Below are positions 1 through 9,552 of a stretch of DNA of 45,040 nucleotides, in pieces. The translations under genes and the position numbers were made by a program. Source of the DNA: Candidatus Pseudobutyricicoccus lothianensis (GTDB taxonomy: Bacteria > Bacillota > Clostridia > Oscillospirales > Butyricicoccaceae); NCBI GenBank assembly GCA_904419295.1, contig CAJFRA010000019.1, positions 1-45,040 on the forward strand, in the 5' to 3' direction. The number at the start of each line of letters is the position of its first letter. Position 1 is the stretch's first letter. The notes beneath the pieces are model-generated. The model did not search any database, was not told the origin of the DNA, and saw only the letters and a list, made by a program, of their open reading frames with translations.

Positions 1-2
1 CT

Positions 3-32
3 GGAGAGGCACCGCTGGCGCGCCGCCTCTCC
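3..32. other. GC-rich hairpin at window start
   Basis: GGAGAGGC (3-10) pairs with GCCTCTCC (25-32). No T-run follows on either strand, so it is not a convincing intrinsic terminator. The rest of 33-215 shows no gene. A short CCACC/GGTGG inverted repeat followed by six T residues near 100-121 could be a weak terminator for a gene upstream of the window. Confidence 0.35.
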
Positions 33-215
33 GCTTAAAACTTCATATTTTTCTACATAGGTGCCTTTTTGTGCTGTCCGTACAATCTGGGGCGGTTCAC
101 CACCCAGGTGGGGGCTTTTTTGCTGCCATCCTGTTTTTAGCTTGTCCCGTTTTGCACAGGGTACCCCTGGGCCGCATTTATTGAAATAACGGCAAAAAAA
201 AGGAGGGAACGCCGG

Positions 216-605
216 ATGGGGCGGCAAAGGGAGGAGCAGACGCCGGTCTACGGCCCGGAGGGCATCCATGCCCAAGTGGCGGCCCTGGCGGCCACCCTGG
301 TCTCCACCCTGCTGTCCATTGGGGTGCTGCTGGGCATCGAGGCACAGCAGCAAGGCCGCCTGCCCCGGGAGGCGGGCAGCCGGCTGACGGCGCTGACCCG
401 GCTGGGCGTTGTCCTCACAGCGGCGGCCACTTTTTATTTTTTCTGCCTGGCCTGGCGGCAAAAGCAGGAACACCCGGGCAGCAGGGCCCACCGGTGGCTG
501 CTCTTTGCCAACCTGCTGTCCCTGGGGGCGGTGCTCATCAAGCTGGGGGTCACATACAGCAGCCAGGGCCAGACGGCAGAAGACATCGAAGAAGCGGTGG
601 AATGA
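216..605 (+). CDS. Hypothetical small membrane protein (129 aa)
   Basis: No family was recognised. The protein has three hydrophobic stretches, at about residues 22-41, 62-79 and 92-112, separated by short charged loops, so it is probably an integral membrane protein with three helices. The ATG at 216 is preceded by an AGGAGG-type ribosome binding site (about 201-207), which supports this start. The C-terminus is acidic (AEDIEEAVE). It stands alone between the window edge and the next gene, with a candidate promoter starting only 14 bases after its stop, so nothing in the context suggests a partner. Confidence 0.6.
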   Translation: MGRQREEQTPVYGPEGIHAQVAALAATLVSTLLSIGVLLGIEAQQQGRLPREAGSRLTALTRLGVVLTAAATFYFFCLAWRQKQEHPGSRAHRWLLFANLLSLGAVLIKLGVTYSSQGQTAEDIEEAVE

Positions 606-618
606 CAGTGGAAACCGG

Positions 619-647
619 TTGAAAAACTGGAAATATTTTGTTATTTT
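619..647 (+). promoter_or_regulatory. Candidate sigma-A promoter
   Basis: TTGAAA (619-624), 17-base spacer, TATTTT (642-647), in an AT-rich patch between two genes and upstream of the gene starting at 723. The -10 is imperfect. Confidence 0.4.
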
Positions 648-722
648 TTAAAAAAGTGTCACTTTTGGGCCCCACAGCCGTTATAGTTATGCCCGGCAAA
701 TGAAGAGGGAGGTATGAAGGTG

Positions 723-956
723 ATGAGCGATCAGACATACAAGACCTTGCAGCAGACATTTCAACACGAGGAGGTGGGAGAGTATATCGGGTACGGGTTG
801 CAGGCCCTGGATGCAGACGGAAAGGTGCTGCACCGGGCAGAGGACCTGTCTACCGATGAAGAATTGGTGCGGCAATGGGCCCGGCTGCTGAATGAAGAGC
901 AGTTGGAGTTTGTGCATTTCTTCGAGGTCGTAGAAGACCTGCTGCTGGCCCGCTGA
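723..956 (+). CDS. DUF6514-like small protein (77 aa)
   Basis: A small acidic soluble protein of unknown function. Its pattern of a short beta-rich start (YIGYGLQALD), a central EDLSTDEELV and a C-terminal VVEDLL resembles the small clostridial DUF6514 family; this is recalled similarity, not a search. An in-frame ATG lies at 714, but the AGGGAGGT ribosome binding site (706-713) touches it. The ATG at 723, nine bases downstream of the site, is the better start and gives MSDQTYK. The gene appears monocistronic: a TATAAT-type promoter for the next gene lies immediately after its stop. Confidence 0.6.
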   Translation: MSDQTYKTLQQTFQHEEVGEYIGYGLQALDADGKVLHRAEDLSTDEELVRQWARLLNEEQLEFVHFFEVVEDLLLAR

Positions 957-960
957 CCCT

Positions 961-988
961 TTGCAAGCTCCCCGAAATGTGATATAAT
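961..988 (+). promoter_or_regulatory. Promoter of the ECF sigma / anti-sigma locus
   Basis: TTGCAA (961-966), 16-base spacer, and an extended -10 TGATATAAT whose TATAAT is at 983-988. It looks like a housekeeping (sigma-A) promoter, so the ECF sigma gene need not depend only on its own product. Confidence 0.6.
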
Positions 989-1067
989 ATGCCCGGAATT
1001 TTACAATATTTCAAAATATTTCCGAATGTTTAGGCATTTATGACACAGCAGGGGGCTGAGGGACTAG

Positions 1068-1586
1068 GTGAAAAGGCTGGACGAAGAACGCCGTGCACTG
1101 CTTGCGGAGAGTTTCAAACGCTACCGCGCGGGCATGTTGCATATCGCACGAAAAATTGTCAGAGACCAAGCGACAGCCGAAGATTGTGTAGAAACCGTCT
1201 TTCACAGGCTCATGGAATCCAAAAAGGAACGGCTGCGTTCCATTGAAAACATGCGGGCGTATCTGTATGACGCCGCCCGCAATGCGGCTTTGGATTACGT
1301 GGAGCTCCATGCATATAAAAATTGGACAGATCTGGATCTGGACTTGTTCGATTCCTCCTATTGCGACCCGCTGCAAACCTTGGAGCAGCGGGAGAGAAAC
1401 GCAATGATCGTGGAAATGCTGAACAAGTTGAAGCCCAAACACTTGGAAGTTTTGATGCTGAGCGCAGAGGGGAAGAGCAACAAAGAGATCGCAGCGATGT
1501 TGCAGATTACCGAAGACAATGTCAAAACCATAAAGTCACGAGGCCGGAAGCAATTGCATGATCTGCTGGAAAAGGAGCGTAACTAG
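1068..1586 (+). CDS. ECF-type RNA polymerase sigma factor (172 aa)
   Basis: A short sigma-70-family protein with only regions 2 and 4. Region 2 covers about residues 15-85 (ARKIVRDQATAEDCVETVF, then the RAYLYDAARNAALDYV segment). Region 4 covers about 115-170 and contains a helix-turn-helix: LMLSAEGKSNKEIAAMLQI, then a TEDNVKTIKSRGRKQL recognition helix. The likely start is GTG at 1068, since no ATG fits better. The stop is one base before the GTG of the anti-sigma-like gene, so the two are co-transcribed, the usual arrangement in which the membrane protein restrains the sigma factor until a surface signal arrives. The regulon is unknown. Confidence 0.85.
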   Translation: MKRLDEERRALLAESFKRYRAGMLHIARKIVRDQATAEDCVETVFHRLMESKKERLRSIENMRAYLYDAARNAALDYVELHAYKNWTDLDLDLFDSSYCDPLQTLEQRERNAMIVEMLNKLKPKHLEVLMLSAEGKSNKEIAAMLQITEDNVKTIKSRGRKQLHDLLEKERN

Positions 1587-1587
1587 C

Positions 1588-2322
1588 GTGAGAAATGACG
1601 ACAAGCTGTGGCGGGAATGGGAAGCGGACGTGGATCGAGTGCTGCGCTCACAAATCGAGGGTTTGTATCGGGAGGCAGACGAGGCGGAAGATACGAGTTC
1701 TCCGGAGTTCCTGGAAAGAATGAATGAACTGCTGGGCATGGAAGAGCAGGAACGGCCAAAGAGAACACACCGCCGGAAACACGCCAAAGTGGCAAAAGTG
1801 GCAGGCGTCGCCGCACTGTTTGCCCTGTTGATCGGGGTCAGCCAGATGAATCCCAATGCCGATTGGAGCTTCGGCAAGCTGTTTGAAAAGGTCTATGACG
1901 AATTTACATTGAGCGCATCAGATGAAACGGTCCTAACAAAAGTTGGACCGGATGTAAATAACCAAATTGCTAAGCAATTTCCAGATGTGTATGTGCTTAC
2001 CGTGCTGCCGGAAGGATATGAGCTTGTTTCAAAAGAAGGAGACACATTTAGACGAATATTATTGGTATATTCTGATGGAGATGGAACCATTACTTTTGAA
2101 CAAAGACAAGCAAATGATATCGTAGGGCAAGACAACGAAAATAGTAGTGCGGATACTATTTCTGTAAATGGTGTTACATACCAAATCGTGAATGGGCAGG
2201 ACGGCAACAGAAGTAGTGGCCTAATCTGGAAAGTTGCGGATATGGAGTTTACTATTTTAGGTCCTTTCGCGCAAGAAGACCTAATAACCATGGCTGAAAG
2301 TGTGGAAAGAGCAGGAAAGTAG
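1588..2322 (+). CDS. DUF4367-type membrane anti-sigma-like protein (244 aa)
   Basis: The predicted layout is a cytosolic N-terminal part (about residues 1-65, charged), one transmembrane helix (about 72-88, VAKVAGVAALFALLIGV) and an extracytoplasmic domain. The C-terminal stretch (GVTYQIVNG..., LIWKVADMEFTILGPF, then EDLITMAESV) matches the DUF4367 pattern seen in clostridial sigma-factor partners. The start is GTG 1588, about ten bases after AAGGAG (1572-1577); an ATG at 1558 lies inside the sigma gene and lacks a site. Base use changes along the gene: the cytosolic part is GC-rich like its neighbours, whereas from about 1900 onward it is clearly AT-richer. Role as anti-sigma factor is inferred from position and topology. 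Confidence 0.75.
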   Translation: MRNDDKLWREWEADVDRVLRSQIEGLYREADEAEDTSSPEFLERMNELLGMEEQERPKRTHRRKHAKVAKVAGVAALFALLIGVSQMNPNADWSFGKLFEKVYDEFTLSASDETVLTKVGPDVNNQIAKQFPDVYVLTVLPEGYELVSKEGDTFRRILLVYSDGDGTITFEQRQANDIVGQDNENSSADTISVNGVTYQIVNGQDGNRSSGLIWKVADMEFTILGPFAQEDLITMAESVERAGK

Positions 2323-2335
2323 CTAGGAGTACAGG

Positions 2336-2788
2336 ATGAAAAAAACTAGAAAACTGATTGGTAGTTTGTTGTTAGTCAGCATGTTTATGGCTGGGGCAGC
2401 CTTTGCAGTAGATGTAGCCGGTATGGATGTCGTACAGACTTATTCTGCTACAGATATAGACCCCCGGTGGACGTATATTTTTCAAATTAGCAATGGGTTG
2501 GACATCAATCAATATGAGGTGACAGTAGGGGCCTCAACAATTGCATATGGGAATAACCATGCCTATGTGACAGCCGTTTTGCAGCAAAAGCAGGCAAACG
2601 GCAGCTATGAGGATTACGCGGAGTTTTCTTCTGATAGTATTGGTGGAGCTGCAGTTTCACCTACATTGACCGTACCTTACGGCACCTACCGTATTGTTTC
2701 TTACCATTCGGCTGGCAACGGCACGAACATGGAATACAAAACTTTGACGGGCCCCGATAAGCGGGTGCCCCACGACACGGGTAAATAA
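2336..2788 (+). CDS. Small secreted protein (150 aa), DUF6147-like
   Basis: An exported protein. Residues 1-25 form a typical Sec signal peptide: KKTRK, a hydrophobic core (LIGSLLLVSMFMAGAAFA), and cleavage after AFA. The mature part is polar and beta-rich with several aromatic residues, and has no catalytic motif I can name. It resembles the small secreted DUF6147 group, with low certainty. ATG 2336 follows AGGAGTACAGG, 13 bases after the anti-sigma-like gene, so it is the third gene of that operon. It may be a target or signal-modulating partner of the sigma system (inference). Its codons are AT-richer than those of most of the window. Confidence 0.65.
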   Translation: MKKTRKLIGSLLLVSMFMAGAAFAVDVAGMDVVQTYSATDIDPRWTYIFQISNGLDINQYEVTVGASTIAYGNNHAYVTAVLQQKQANGSYEDYAEFSSDSIGGAAVSPTLTVPYGTYRIVSYHSAGNGTNMEYKTLTGPDKRVPHDTGK

Positions 2789-2799
2789 GTTTTCCCTTA

Positions 2800-2862
2800 C
2801 TCACACGCTCGTGTGAGCCTTCTATAAATTTCCGGGAGAGGCGGCCTTCGGGCCGCCTCTTT
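2800..2862 (+). terminator. Double hairpin terminator after the sigma operon
   Basis: First hairpin: CTCACAC (2800-2806) with GTGTGAG (2811-2817). Second: AGAGGCGGCC (2837-2846), TTCG tetraloop, GGCCGCCTCT (2851-2860), then TT. The second stem is very strong although its T-run is short. Confidence 0.65.
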
Positions 2863-2938
2863 CGGTTGTCAAACGGCGAATTTTCTGGTATGGTATTAAA
2901 CATATGTAAAGATGCTTTCCCGGGAAAGGATGGTTCTT

Positions 2939-3577
2939 GTGAGCATGCTCCATTATAAAGTGCCCTATTCCGAGGCCTCCGCTGAATTTGTGGAGAAAAA
3001 ATCCCGCTTCATCGGCCACATCTTCAAGGTGACCAGCGCCCAGCAGGCCACGGAGATCATCAAACAGATGCAGAAAAAATATTGGGACGCCAGCTGCAAC
3101 GCCTATGGCTACATCGTGGAGGAAGGGCGCGTCATGCGTTTTTCCGATGCGGGCGAGCCCCAGGGCACGGCCGGCATGCCCATTTTGGAAATGCTGAAAA
3201 AAGAAGAGCTGTACGATGTGCTGTGCATCGTCACCCGGTATTTCGGCGGGGTCAAACTGGGGGCCAGCGGCTTGACCCGGGCCTATGGCCACGGCGCCAA
3301 GATCGCCCTGGAGGCTGCGGGCATCGCCCAGATGCAGCCCTTCCGTTTTGCCAGCGTGCCCTGCCCCTATGCCCTGCTGGAAACGGTGCGCAGCCTGCTG
3401 CCCGATTTTGAAGTGGAGGAGACCCATGCCGAATACGCCGCCGACGTGTGCCTGACCCTGTGCATGCCCGATGAGCGCTTTGAAGAATTCAACGCCAAAT
3501 TGGTGGATGTCACGGCGGGCAGAGTCCACGCCGAACCGGGGAAAATAGAACTTTTTGCCAAAAAGATCACCCCGTAA
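2939..3577 (+). CDS. YigZ/IMPACT (UPF0029) family protein
   Basis: The N-terminal domain carries the family's conserved blocks: DASCNAYGYI, then SDAGEPQGTAGMPIL and TRYFGGVKLGASGLTRAYG. A smaller ferredoxin-like C-terminal domain follows (from about residue 140). Members are widespread, bind nucleic acid or ribosome-associated factors in some organisms, and have no settled bacterial role. Start choice: GTG 2939 lies eight bases after AAAGGA (2925-2930); ATG 2945 (MLHYKVPY) is the alternative, and an ATG at 2912 would add nine unsupported residues. It sits alone after a terminator. Confidence 0.88.
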   Translation: MSMLHYKVPYSEASAEFVEKKSRFIGHIFKVTSAQQATEIIKQMQKKYWDASCNAYGYIVEEGRVMRFSDAGEPQGTAGMPILEMLKKEELYDVLCIVTRYFGGVKLGASGLTRAYGHGAKIALEAAGIAQMQPFRFASVPCPYALLETVRSLLPDFEVEETHAEYAADVCLTLCMPDERFEEFNAKLVDVTAGRVHAEPGKIELFAKKITP

Positions 3578-3709
3578 TGGCGGGCCTGTTTTGGGAAAGA
3601 ATAAGATTTTACCGGATTTTTATCGGATAAGAATGAATAGGGAAATGCAGGTAAACTTAAATAGAAAAATTGGAATGTCGTGGAAAGAGTGTTTGAGGAG
3701 GGAGAAAGA

Positions 3710-4378
3710 ATGCTCATATTAAACGTACCTTATCGGGAAAAAGATGATGCCAAAGCTTTAGGAGCTAAATGGGATCCAAATATAAAAAAATGGTATGTTA
3801 GAAATAAAAAAGAATACTATAAATTTGTCCGCTGGATAGAGCCATATGGCAACATGATTATCATAGATCAATTATATTTGATAGAAGGTATTAAAAAATG
3901 CTTTCGTTGTGGCAAAAAAACTCGGGTCATCGGTTTTGGGGTAGATAAACGTTTATGCGTAGATGAGATATGTGAATTACAAGAAGATGGTTGTGAAGAT
4001 ATGGAAAGTGCTTTGGAAGAGGGAATGAATCAAGACGATATACATATTGTGGGACCAATAAGCCCTATACCAGAGCCCTTAATGAAATATATTCAAAGAA
4101 AATATAATTATAAAATGAGATATTCTAAAACGACAAAAACAAGTAATATTTGTAATTGCTGTGAACACTGTGATGTGTTGCAGGGAGATTTTTTTCTTTT
4201 TAATGAAGTAGACAGTCCATTTTTTATATACTCGCCAGAAGATGTAAAAAAACTTAACATCTATAAGATTAGATTAGAACATGATTTGATTGTGAATGCT
4301 AATGATGGGTGGGCGTCCTTTGATGAAATGTTTAAACAATATGGAAATATTGTTTCGTTAGATATTAAACTAACTTAA
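3710..4378 (+). CDS. AT-rich DUF5710-domain protein, probably acquired (222 aa)
   Basis: Residues 1-40 (LILNVPYREKDDAKALGAKW followed by a KKWYV block) match the DUF5710 motif found in phage, plasmid and primase-like proteins, where it is thought to bind DNA or nucleotides (function not established). The middle has a CxxC pair (CFRCGKK) and a later CNCCEHC cluster, so metal binding is plausible. Start ATG 3710 follows GAGGAGGGA (3695-3703). Base composition is strikingly AT-rich in the gene and its flanks (about 3600-4445), unlike all neighbours, with many AAA/ATA/TTA codons. No integrase or transposase is next to it. Horizontal acquisition is inferred. Confidence 0.7.
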   Translation: MLILNVPYREKDDAKALGAKWDPNIKKWYVRNKKEYYKFVRWIEPYGNMIIIDQLYLIEGIKKCFRCGKKTRVIGFGVDKRLCVDEICELQEDGCEDMESALEEGMNQDDIHIVGPISPIPEPLMKYIQRKYNYKMRYSKTTKTSNICNCCEHCDVLQGDFFLFNEVDSPFFIYSPEDVKKLNIYKIRLEHDLIVNANDGWASFDEMFKQYGNIVSLDIKLT

Positions 4379-4508
4379 TTTATGTATTTTAATATTTATA
4401 GGCAGATAAGCTGGAATTTCTATAAAAAAAAGGAGGAAATCGGCCCTGCGTGTCGTATGTATAGGATAGAGAGATTCTTTTTGCATACAGATGAAATGCA
4501 GGGAGGCG

Positions 4509-5519
4509 ATGGCGGTGACTGTGCGGGAACACCTGGAAGAGATCGAGCGCCGGGTCTTGGAACCCGGCGCCTGCTTGGCTGCCGGCAGCCAGGGCCGGCT
4601 GCGGCCCGAACCGGAATCAGACGCGCGGACCTGCTTCATGCGGGACAGGGACCGCATCATCCATTCCAAAGCCTTTCGGCGGCTGAAACACAAGACCCAG
4701 GTCTTCCTCTCACCTGAGGGCGACCACTACCGCACCCGTCTGACCCACACGCTGGAGGTCTCCCAGATCTCCCGCACCATCGCCCGGGGCCTGGGGCTCA
4801 ACGAAGACTTGACCGAGGCCATCGCCCTGGGACACGACCTGGGGCACACCGCCTTTGGCCACGCAGGGGAGCGGGCGCTGGACGAGGCGTTCCCCGCAGG
4901 GTTCCGCCACAACCAGCAGAGCCTGCGGGTGGTGGACCGGCTGGAAAACGGCGGCGCCGGGCTGAACCTGACCTTTGAGGTGCGGGACGGGATCTTGTGC
5001 CACAGCGGCAGCCAGCGGGCCCAGACCAAAGAAGGGCGCATCGTCCACTTTGCCGACCGCATCGCCTATATCAACCACGACATCGATGACGCCATCCGGG
5101 CCGGCATCCTGCACCAGAGCGATCTGCCCCGGGGCGTGACCCGGCTGCTGGGGGAGACCCACTCCCGGCGCATCAACACCCTGGTGGAGGCCATGCTCCG
5201 CTACGGCAGGCAGACCGGGGAAGTGGGGCTGGAGGAAGAGACCGAAGCCGCCATGCTGGAACTGCGGGATTTCATGTTCCGGCGGGTGTATTTGAACCCG
5301 GTGGCCAAAGGGGAGGAATACAAAGGCCAGGGCATTTTGCAGCAGCTCTACTACTATTTTGTGGAGCACGCCGACGATCTGCCCCCGGACTATATGCAGA
5401 TCGCCATGGCGGAAAGCGCCGAGCGGGCCGCCTGCGACTATGTGGCGGGCATGACCGACCGGTTCGCCGTGGATACGTTTACCCACCTGTTCATTCCACG
5501 GGGGTGGAACAAAGTTTGA
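4509..5519 (+). CDS. dgt: dGTP triphosphohydrolase, HD family
   Basis: Hydrolyses dGTP (or other dNTPs) to the nucleoside and triphosphate in the cytosol. The HD-domain metal ligands are visible: the RTRLTHTLEV histidine, then GHDLGHTAFGH with the HD pair, then the later HFADRIAYINHDIDDA segment. The N-terminal RDRDRIIHSKAFRRLKHKTQ block is typical of the family. The length fits the short clostridial form. Start is uncertain: GGGAGG (4501-4506) is very close to ATG 4509 and better spaced for GTG 4515; ATG 4491 is less likely. It is followed 27 bases later by dnaG and then rpoD, an arrangement seen in other Clostridia. Confidence 0.93.
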   Translation: MAVTVREHLEEIERRVLEPGACLAAGSQGRLRPEPESDARTCFMRDRDRIIHSKAFRRLKHKTQVFLSPEGDHYRTRLTHTLEVSQISRTIARGLGLNEDLTEAIALGHDLGHTAFGHAGERALDEAFPAGFRHNQQSLRVVDRLENGGAGLNLTFEVRDGILCHSGSQRAQTKEGRIVHFADRIAYINHDIDDAIRAGILHQSDLPRGVTRLLGETHSRRINTLVEAMLRYGRQTGEVGLEEETEAAMLELRDFMFRRVYLNPVAKGEEYKGQGILQQLYYYFVEHADDLPPDYMQIAMAESAERAACDYVAGMTDRFAVDTFTHLFIPRGWNKV

Positions 5520-5546
5520 TGCAAAACAGAAAGGGGAGGACGCCAA

Positions 5547-7322
5547 TTGCCGTTGCCGGATAGCTTTTTGGATGAGCTGGTGGCCCGGTGCGATATCTAT
5601 GATGTGGTCTCGCGCTATGTGCCGCTGAAAAAAAGCGGGGCCAACTACTTTGGCGTGTGCCCCTTCCACAACGAAAAGACCCCTTCGTTTTCCGTTTCGC
5701 GGGATAAACAGATCTACCACTGCTTTGGCTGTGGCGCAGGCGGCGGCGTGATCAATTTTATCATGCGGATCGAAAACATGACGTTCCCCGAGGCGGTGCG
5801 CCATCTGGCCGACCTGGTGGGCATGGAGGTGCCCGAAGAGAGCGGGCGGGACCAATTCCGGGCCCGCCGGCAGCGGCTGACCGACCTGGCCACCGACGCC
5901 GCCCGCCACTATGTGGCCATGCTCTACGGCCCCCAGGGCCAAGCGGGGCGGGAATATCTGCTGGGCCGCGGCCTGCGGCCCGCCACCTTGAAGCACTTTG
6001 GCCTGGGCTTTGCCCCCGAGGGGTGGGACGGCCTGATCCGCGCCATGACCGCCAAGGGCTACACCAAGAGCGAACTGATGGAGTGCGGGCTGGTGGTGCA
6101 GAACCAATCCGGCGGCGTGTACGACCGGTTCCGCAACCGGGTGATGTTCCCCATCATCGACATCCGGGGCAAGGTCATCGCCTTTGGCGGCCGGGTGATG
6201 GACGATTCCACGCCCAAATACCTCAACTCCTCGGATACGCCCATCTTCAACAAAAGCCGGAACCTGTTCGCCATGAACTTTGCCAAAAAGACAAAGCGGA
6301 ACTACTTTTTGCTGGCCGAAGGGTATATGGATGTGATCGCCCTGCACCAAGCCGGGTTCGATTGCGCCGTGGCCTCCCTGGGGACTTCCCTCACCGAAGA
6401 GCAGGCCCGGCTGATGGCCGCCCGGGGCAAAGAGGAAGTGGTGATCTGTTACGACAGCGACGAAGCGGGCAAAAAAGCCGCCCAGCGGGCCATCGACATC
6501 CTGGGCCGCTCGGGGCTCAAAGTGCGGGTGCTGCGCATGAACGGCGCCAAGGACCCGGATGAATACATCCGCAAAAACGGGCCCGAAGCCTTTGAGAACC
6601 TGCTGCGCCGCTCTTATACCGATATCGAATACCGGCTGGCCGACATCCGGGGCCGGTATGACCTGGAAGAGGCCGAAGGCCGGGTGGAATATTTGCAGGA
6701 AGCGGCCCGTTATCTGGCCACCGTGCCCAGCGAGGTGGAACGGGAGATCTTCGGCCGCACCGTGGCCAAGGAGGCCGGGGTCTCGGAACAGGCCATGCTG
6801 GCCGAAGTGGGCCGGGCGGTGAAGAGCCGTTACCGGCGGGAGCGGGCCAAAGAGGAAAAACAGGCGCTCAACCCGGTGCAGGGGGCCCAGCCCGCCCAGC
6901 GGCAGCTGCGCTACAGCAATGTGCGCTCGGCCCGGTGCGAAGAAGGGGTGCTCACCCTGGCCTTATCGGATGTGGACCTGCTGCGGCAGGCGGCAGGGCA
7001 GCTGCAAGCGGAGGAATTCTCCTCCCCCTGCCTGGCCAAAGCCTACGCCCTGCTGCTGCGGCGCATGGAGCAGGGGGAAGAGACCAGTTTGGCCCACTGC
7101 TTGGGCGCGCTGGAACCCGAGGAAGGGGAGCTGCTGGCCAAGATCGTGGCCAACGCCGTGCCGGCGGCCGACCCCCAGCGGGCCCTGCGGGATTATATAT
7201 CTGTGATCAAGACCGAACATCTGAAGCAAAAGAACAAAGATGCCGGTGAAAACGATAGAGACGAACTGTTGGCCCTGGCCCAGCGCCGGCTCCAGCAGGA
7301 ACGAGAACGTGGAGGAATGTAA
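5547..7322 (+). CDS. dnaG: DNA primase
   Basis: Synthesises RNA primers for replication. The N-terminal zinc-binding domain has C38-P-F-H41 and C59-F-G-C62. The central catalytic core includes the RNA polymerase domain (about 120-240) and the TOPRIM fold (about 250-335), with [12 protein letters not shown] carrying the acidic metal ligand and [13 protein letters not shown] the DxD. A C-terminal helicase-binding region follows (about 440-591). At 591 residues it has the usual size. The start is TTG at 5547, behind a GGGGAGG site. Only two bases separate its stop from the rpoD start, so translation is probably coupled. Confidence 0.96.
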   Translation: MPLPDSFLDELVARCDIYDVVSRYVPLKKSGANYFGVCPFHNEKTPSFSVSRDKQIYHCFGCGAGGGVINFIMRIENMTFPEAVRHLADLVGMEVPEESGRDQFRARRQRLTDLATDAARHYVAMLYGPQGQAGREYLLGRGLRPATLKHFGLGFAPEGWDGLIRAMTAKGYTKSELMECGLVVQNQSGGVYDRFRNRVMFPIIDIRGKVIAFGGRVMDDSTPKYLNSSDTPIFNKSRNLFAMNFAKKTKRNYFLLAEGYMDVIALHQAGFDCAVASLGTSLTEEQARLMAARGKEEVVICYDSDEAGKKAAQRAIDILGRSGLKVRVLRMNGAKDPDEYIRKNGPEAFENLLRRSYTDIEYRLADIRGRYDLEEAEGRVEYLQEAARYLATVPSEVEREIFGRTVAKEAGVSEQAMLAEVGRAVKSRYRRERAKEEKQALNPVQGAQPAQRQLRYSNVRSARCEEGVLTLALSDVDLLRQAAGQLQAEEFSSPCLAKAYALLLRRMEQGEETSLAHCLGALEPEEGELLAKIVANAVPAADPQRALRDYISVIKTEHLKQKNKDAGENDRDELLALAQRRLQQERERGGM

Positions 7323-7324
7323 GA

Positions 7325-8497
<1,173 letters not shown>

Positions 8498-8535
8498 GGC
8501 GGCAGAAGGCTGCCCCTCCGGAAGAAAACAGACCC

Positions 8536-8572
8536 CAGCGCCCGGCAATTCCATGCAGGGCGCTGTTTTTTT
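8536..8572 (+). terminator. Terminator of dgt-dnaG-rpoD
   Basis: CAGCGCCC (8536-8543) pairs with GGGCGCTG (8558-8565), followed directly by seven T residues. Confidence 0.9.
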
Positions 8573-8620
8573 GCCTTGGGCCAAAAAGGGCGGTGACACT
8601 GGCTATAAGGGCGGACCGGG

Positions 8621-8664
8621 AAAAAGAAAACAGCCGCGGGGGCAGCATCTTTCCCACGCGGCTG
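8621..8664 (-). terminator. Terminator for the minus-strand gene at 8682-9029
   Basis: CAGCCGCG (8631-8638) pairs with CGCGGCTG (8657-8664). On the minus strand the stem is followed by TTTTCTTTTT (complement of 8621-8630), so it ends the leftward transcript and faces the rpoD terminator. Confidence 0.85.
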
Positions 8665-8681
8665 TCGCTTGTTTTGGGCGC

Positions 8682-9029
8682 TCACAGCACCTGGCCTTGG
8701 AGCTTTTCTTTCCACAGGGCTTCCAGGGTCTTTAAGTCCTCCCGGAAGGCCCGTTCTTCCTGCTCTTCCCCTTTTTCCAGCTCTTCTAAGACCACCAATT
8801 CAAAGGCTTGGGGGCCTTCGGCCCGCCACAGGGCCCGCAGGCAGGGGTGGGGGCAGGTGTTGGTCGATGCAAAAAAACGGAACCGGTTCCGGGCGCTCTG
8901 CACATCGGCGTCGTGCTGCACCAGCATGCGGCCGGTGGGCCGGTGGCGCAGGCCGTAGACACAGCCCACGCGCCGCCGCCCTTTGTAGGCTTGGAGCAGC
9001 TCTTTTTTCTGGGTCTTATCCACGCTCAA
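8682..9029 (-). CDS. GIY-YIG nuclease-family protein (115 aa)
   Basis: Resembles the short clostridial proteins annotated as GIY-YIG nuclease family: a lysine-rich start ([16 protein letters not shown]), then [16 protein letters not shown] in the place of the GIY strand, a run of arginines, a [10 protein letters not shown] block, and an acidic helical tail ([16 protein letters not shown]). The canonical YIG and catalytic residues are not clear, so nuclease activity is doubtful. The likely start is TTG 9029, overlapping the TGA of the upstream gene, with AAAGGA about nine bases before it; GTG 9023 is an alternative. It forms a two-gene unit with the DUF6530-like gene. Confidence 0.7.
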   Translation of the reverse strand: MSVDKTQKKELLQAYKGRRRVGCVYGLRHRPTGRMLVQHDADVQSARNRFRFFASTNTCPHPCLRALWRAEGPQAFELVVLEELEKGEEQEERAFREDLKTLEALWKEKLQGQVL

Positions 9030-9505
9030 TACCCCATTTCCTTTAAGATCGAGGCCAACACCCGGAAGCGCTCGCCCAGCATCTCGTCATCGGCGGCCAA
9101 AGCATCCCGGAACAGCTGGATGTCTTCGTCGATGCGGCTGTTTGCCGTGCAGACGGCCACGGTCATGGCGTCCCCCTGGAGGCCCACCCGGTCGATCTGC
9201 GGGTCCTCTTCGTTGTAGAGCTTGGGGAAGCGGTAGGCATCCCGGAAATAGAGCTGGGCCCGGCAGACCAGGATCGCCAGATCCAGCACCCGGTGCAGCG
9301 GCAGTTCCTCCGATTGGCGGGACCATTTTTCGCCGGTGTAGCGCCATACCTTGGCCGAAATATCCACTTTGCCCCGGTCGTTCCACTGGGCCAGGCCCAG
9401 GGAGAGGCCCTTGGCGTCGGTGTGGTAGGCCGAACGGCCGTCGATGTTCTCGTAATTTTCCGATACGATGACCGGTTTGTGCTTGAGTGTGGTGGGGATC
9501 TCCAT
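9026..9505 (-). CDS. DUF6530-like conserved protein (159 aa)
   Basis: A soluble protein of unknown function. The N-terminal half is strongly patterned (HKPVIVSENYENIDGR, then DAKGLSLGLAQWND, KVDISAKVWRYTGEKWSRQS and ELPLHRVLDLAIL) and matches what I recall of family DUF6530. No catalytic motif is evident. ATG 9505 has a GGAGG site nine bases upstream. Its stop overlaps the start of the GIY-YIG-like gene, so both are probably translated together. Upstream lies a short AT-rich segment with a repeated TTAGTAAA. Confidence 0.65.
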   Translation of the reverse strand: MEIPTTLKHKPVIVSENYENIDGRSAYHTDAKGLSLGLAQWNDRGKVDISAKVWRYTGEKWSRQSEELPLHRVLDLAILVCRAQLYFRDAYRFPKLYNEEDPQIDRVGLQGDAMTVAVCTANSRIDEDIQLFRDALAADDEMLGERFRVLASILKEMGY

Positions 9506-9528
9506 ATAGTTGCCTCCAATCAGTGCAA

Positions 9529-9552
9529 TTAGTAAACGAGTAATTTAGTAAA
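9529..9552. promoter_or_regulatory. Paired TTAGTAAA direct repeat upstream of the DUF6530-like gene
   Basis: TTAGTAAA occurs at 9529-9536 and again at 9545-9552, a 16-base period, in the only AT-rich patch between two minus-strand genes. It may be an operator or part of the promoter of the gene starting at 9505. Confidence 0.3.

Noticed and set aside
1..215. Search for a structured RNA gene (SRP RNA, 6S RNA, tRNA) at the left edge
   Set aside because: No conserved SRP loop, tRNA TPsiC stretch or riboswitch core is visible; only a short hairpin and a weak terminator-like repeat.
4710..6350. Long open frame on the minus strand opposite dgt and dnaG
   Set aside because: GC-rich third positions of the real genes create long antisense frames. 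It has no ribosome binding site and reads as His/Gln/Pro-rich low-complexity protein.
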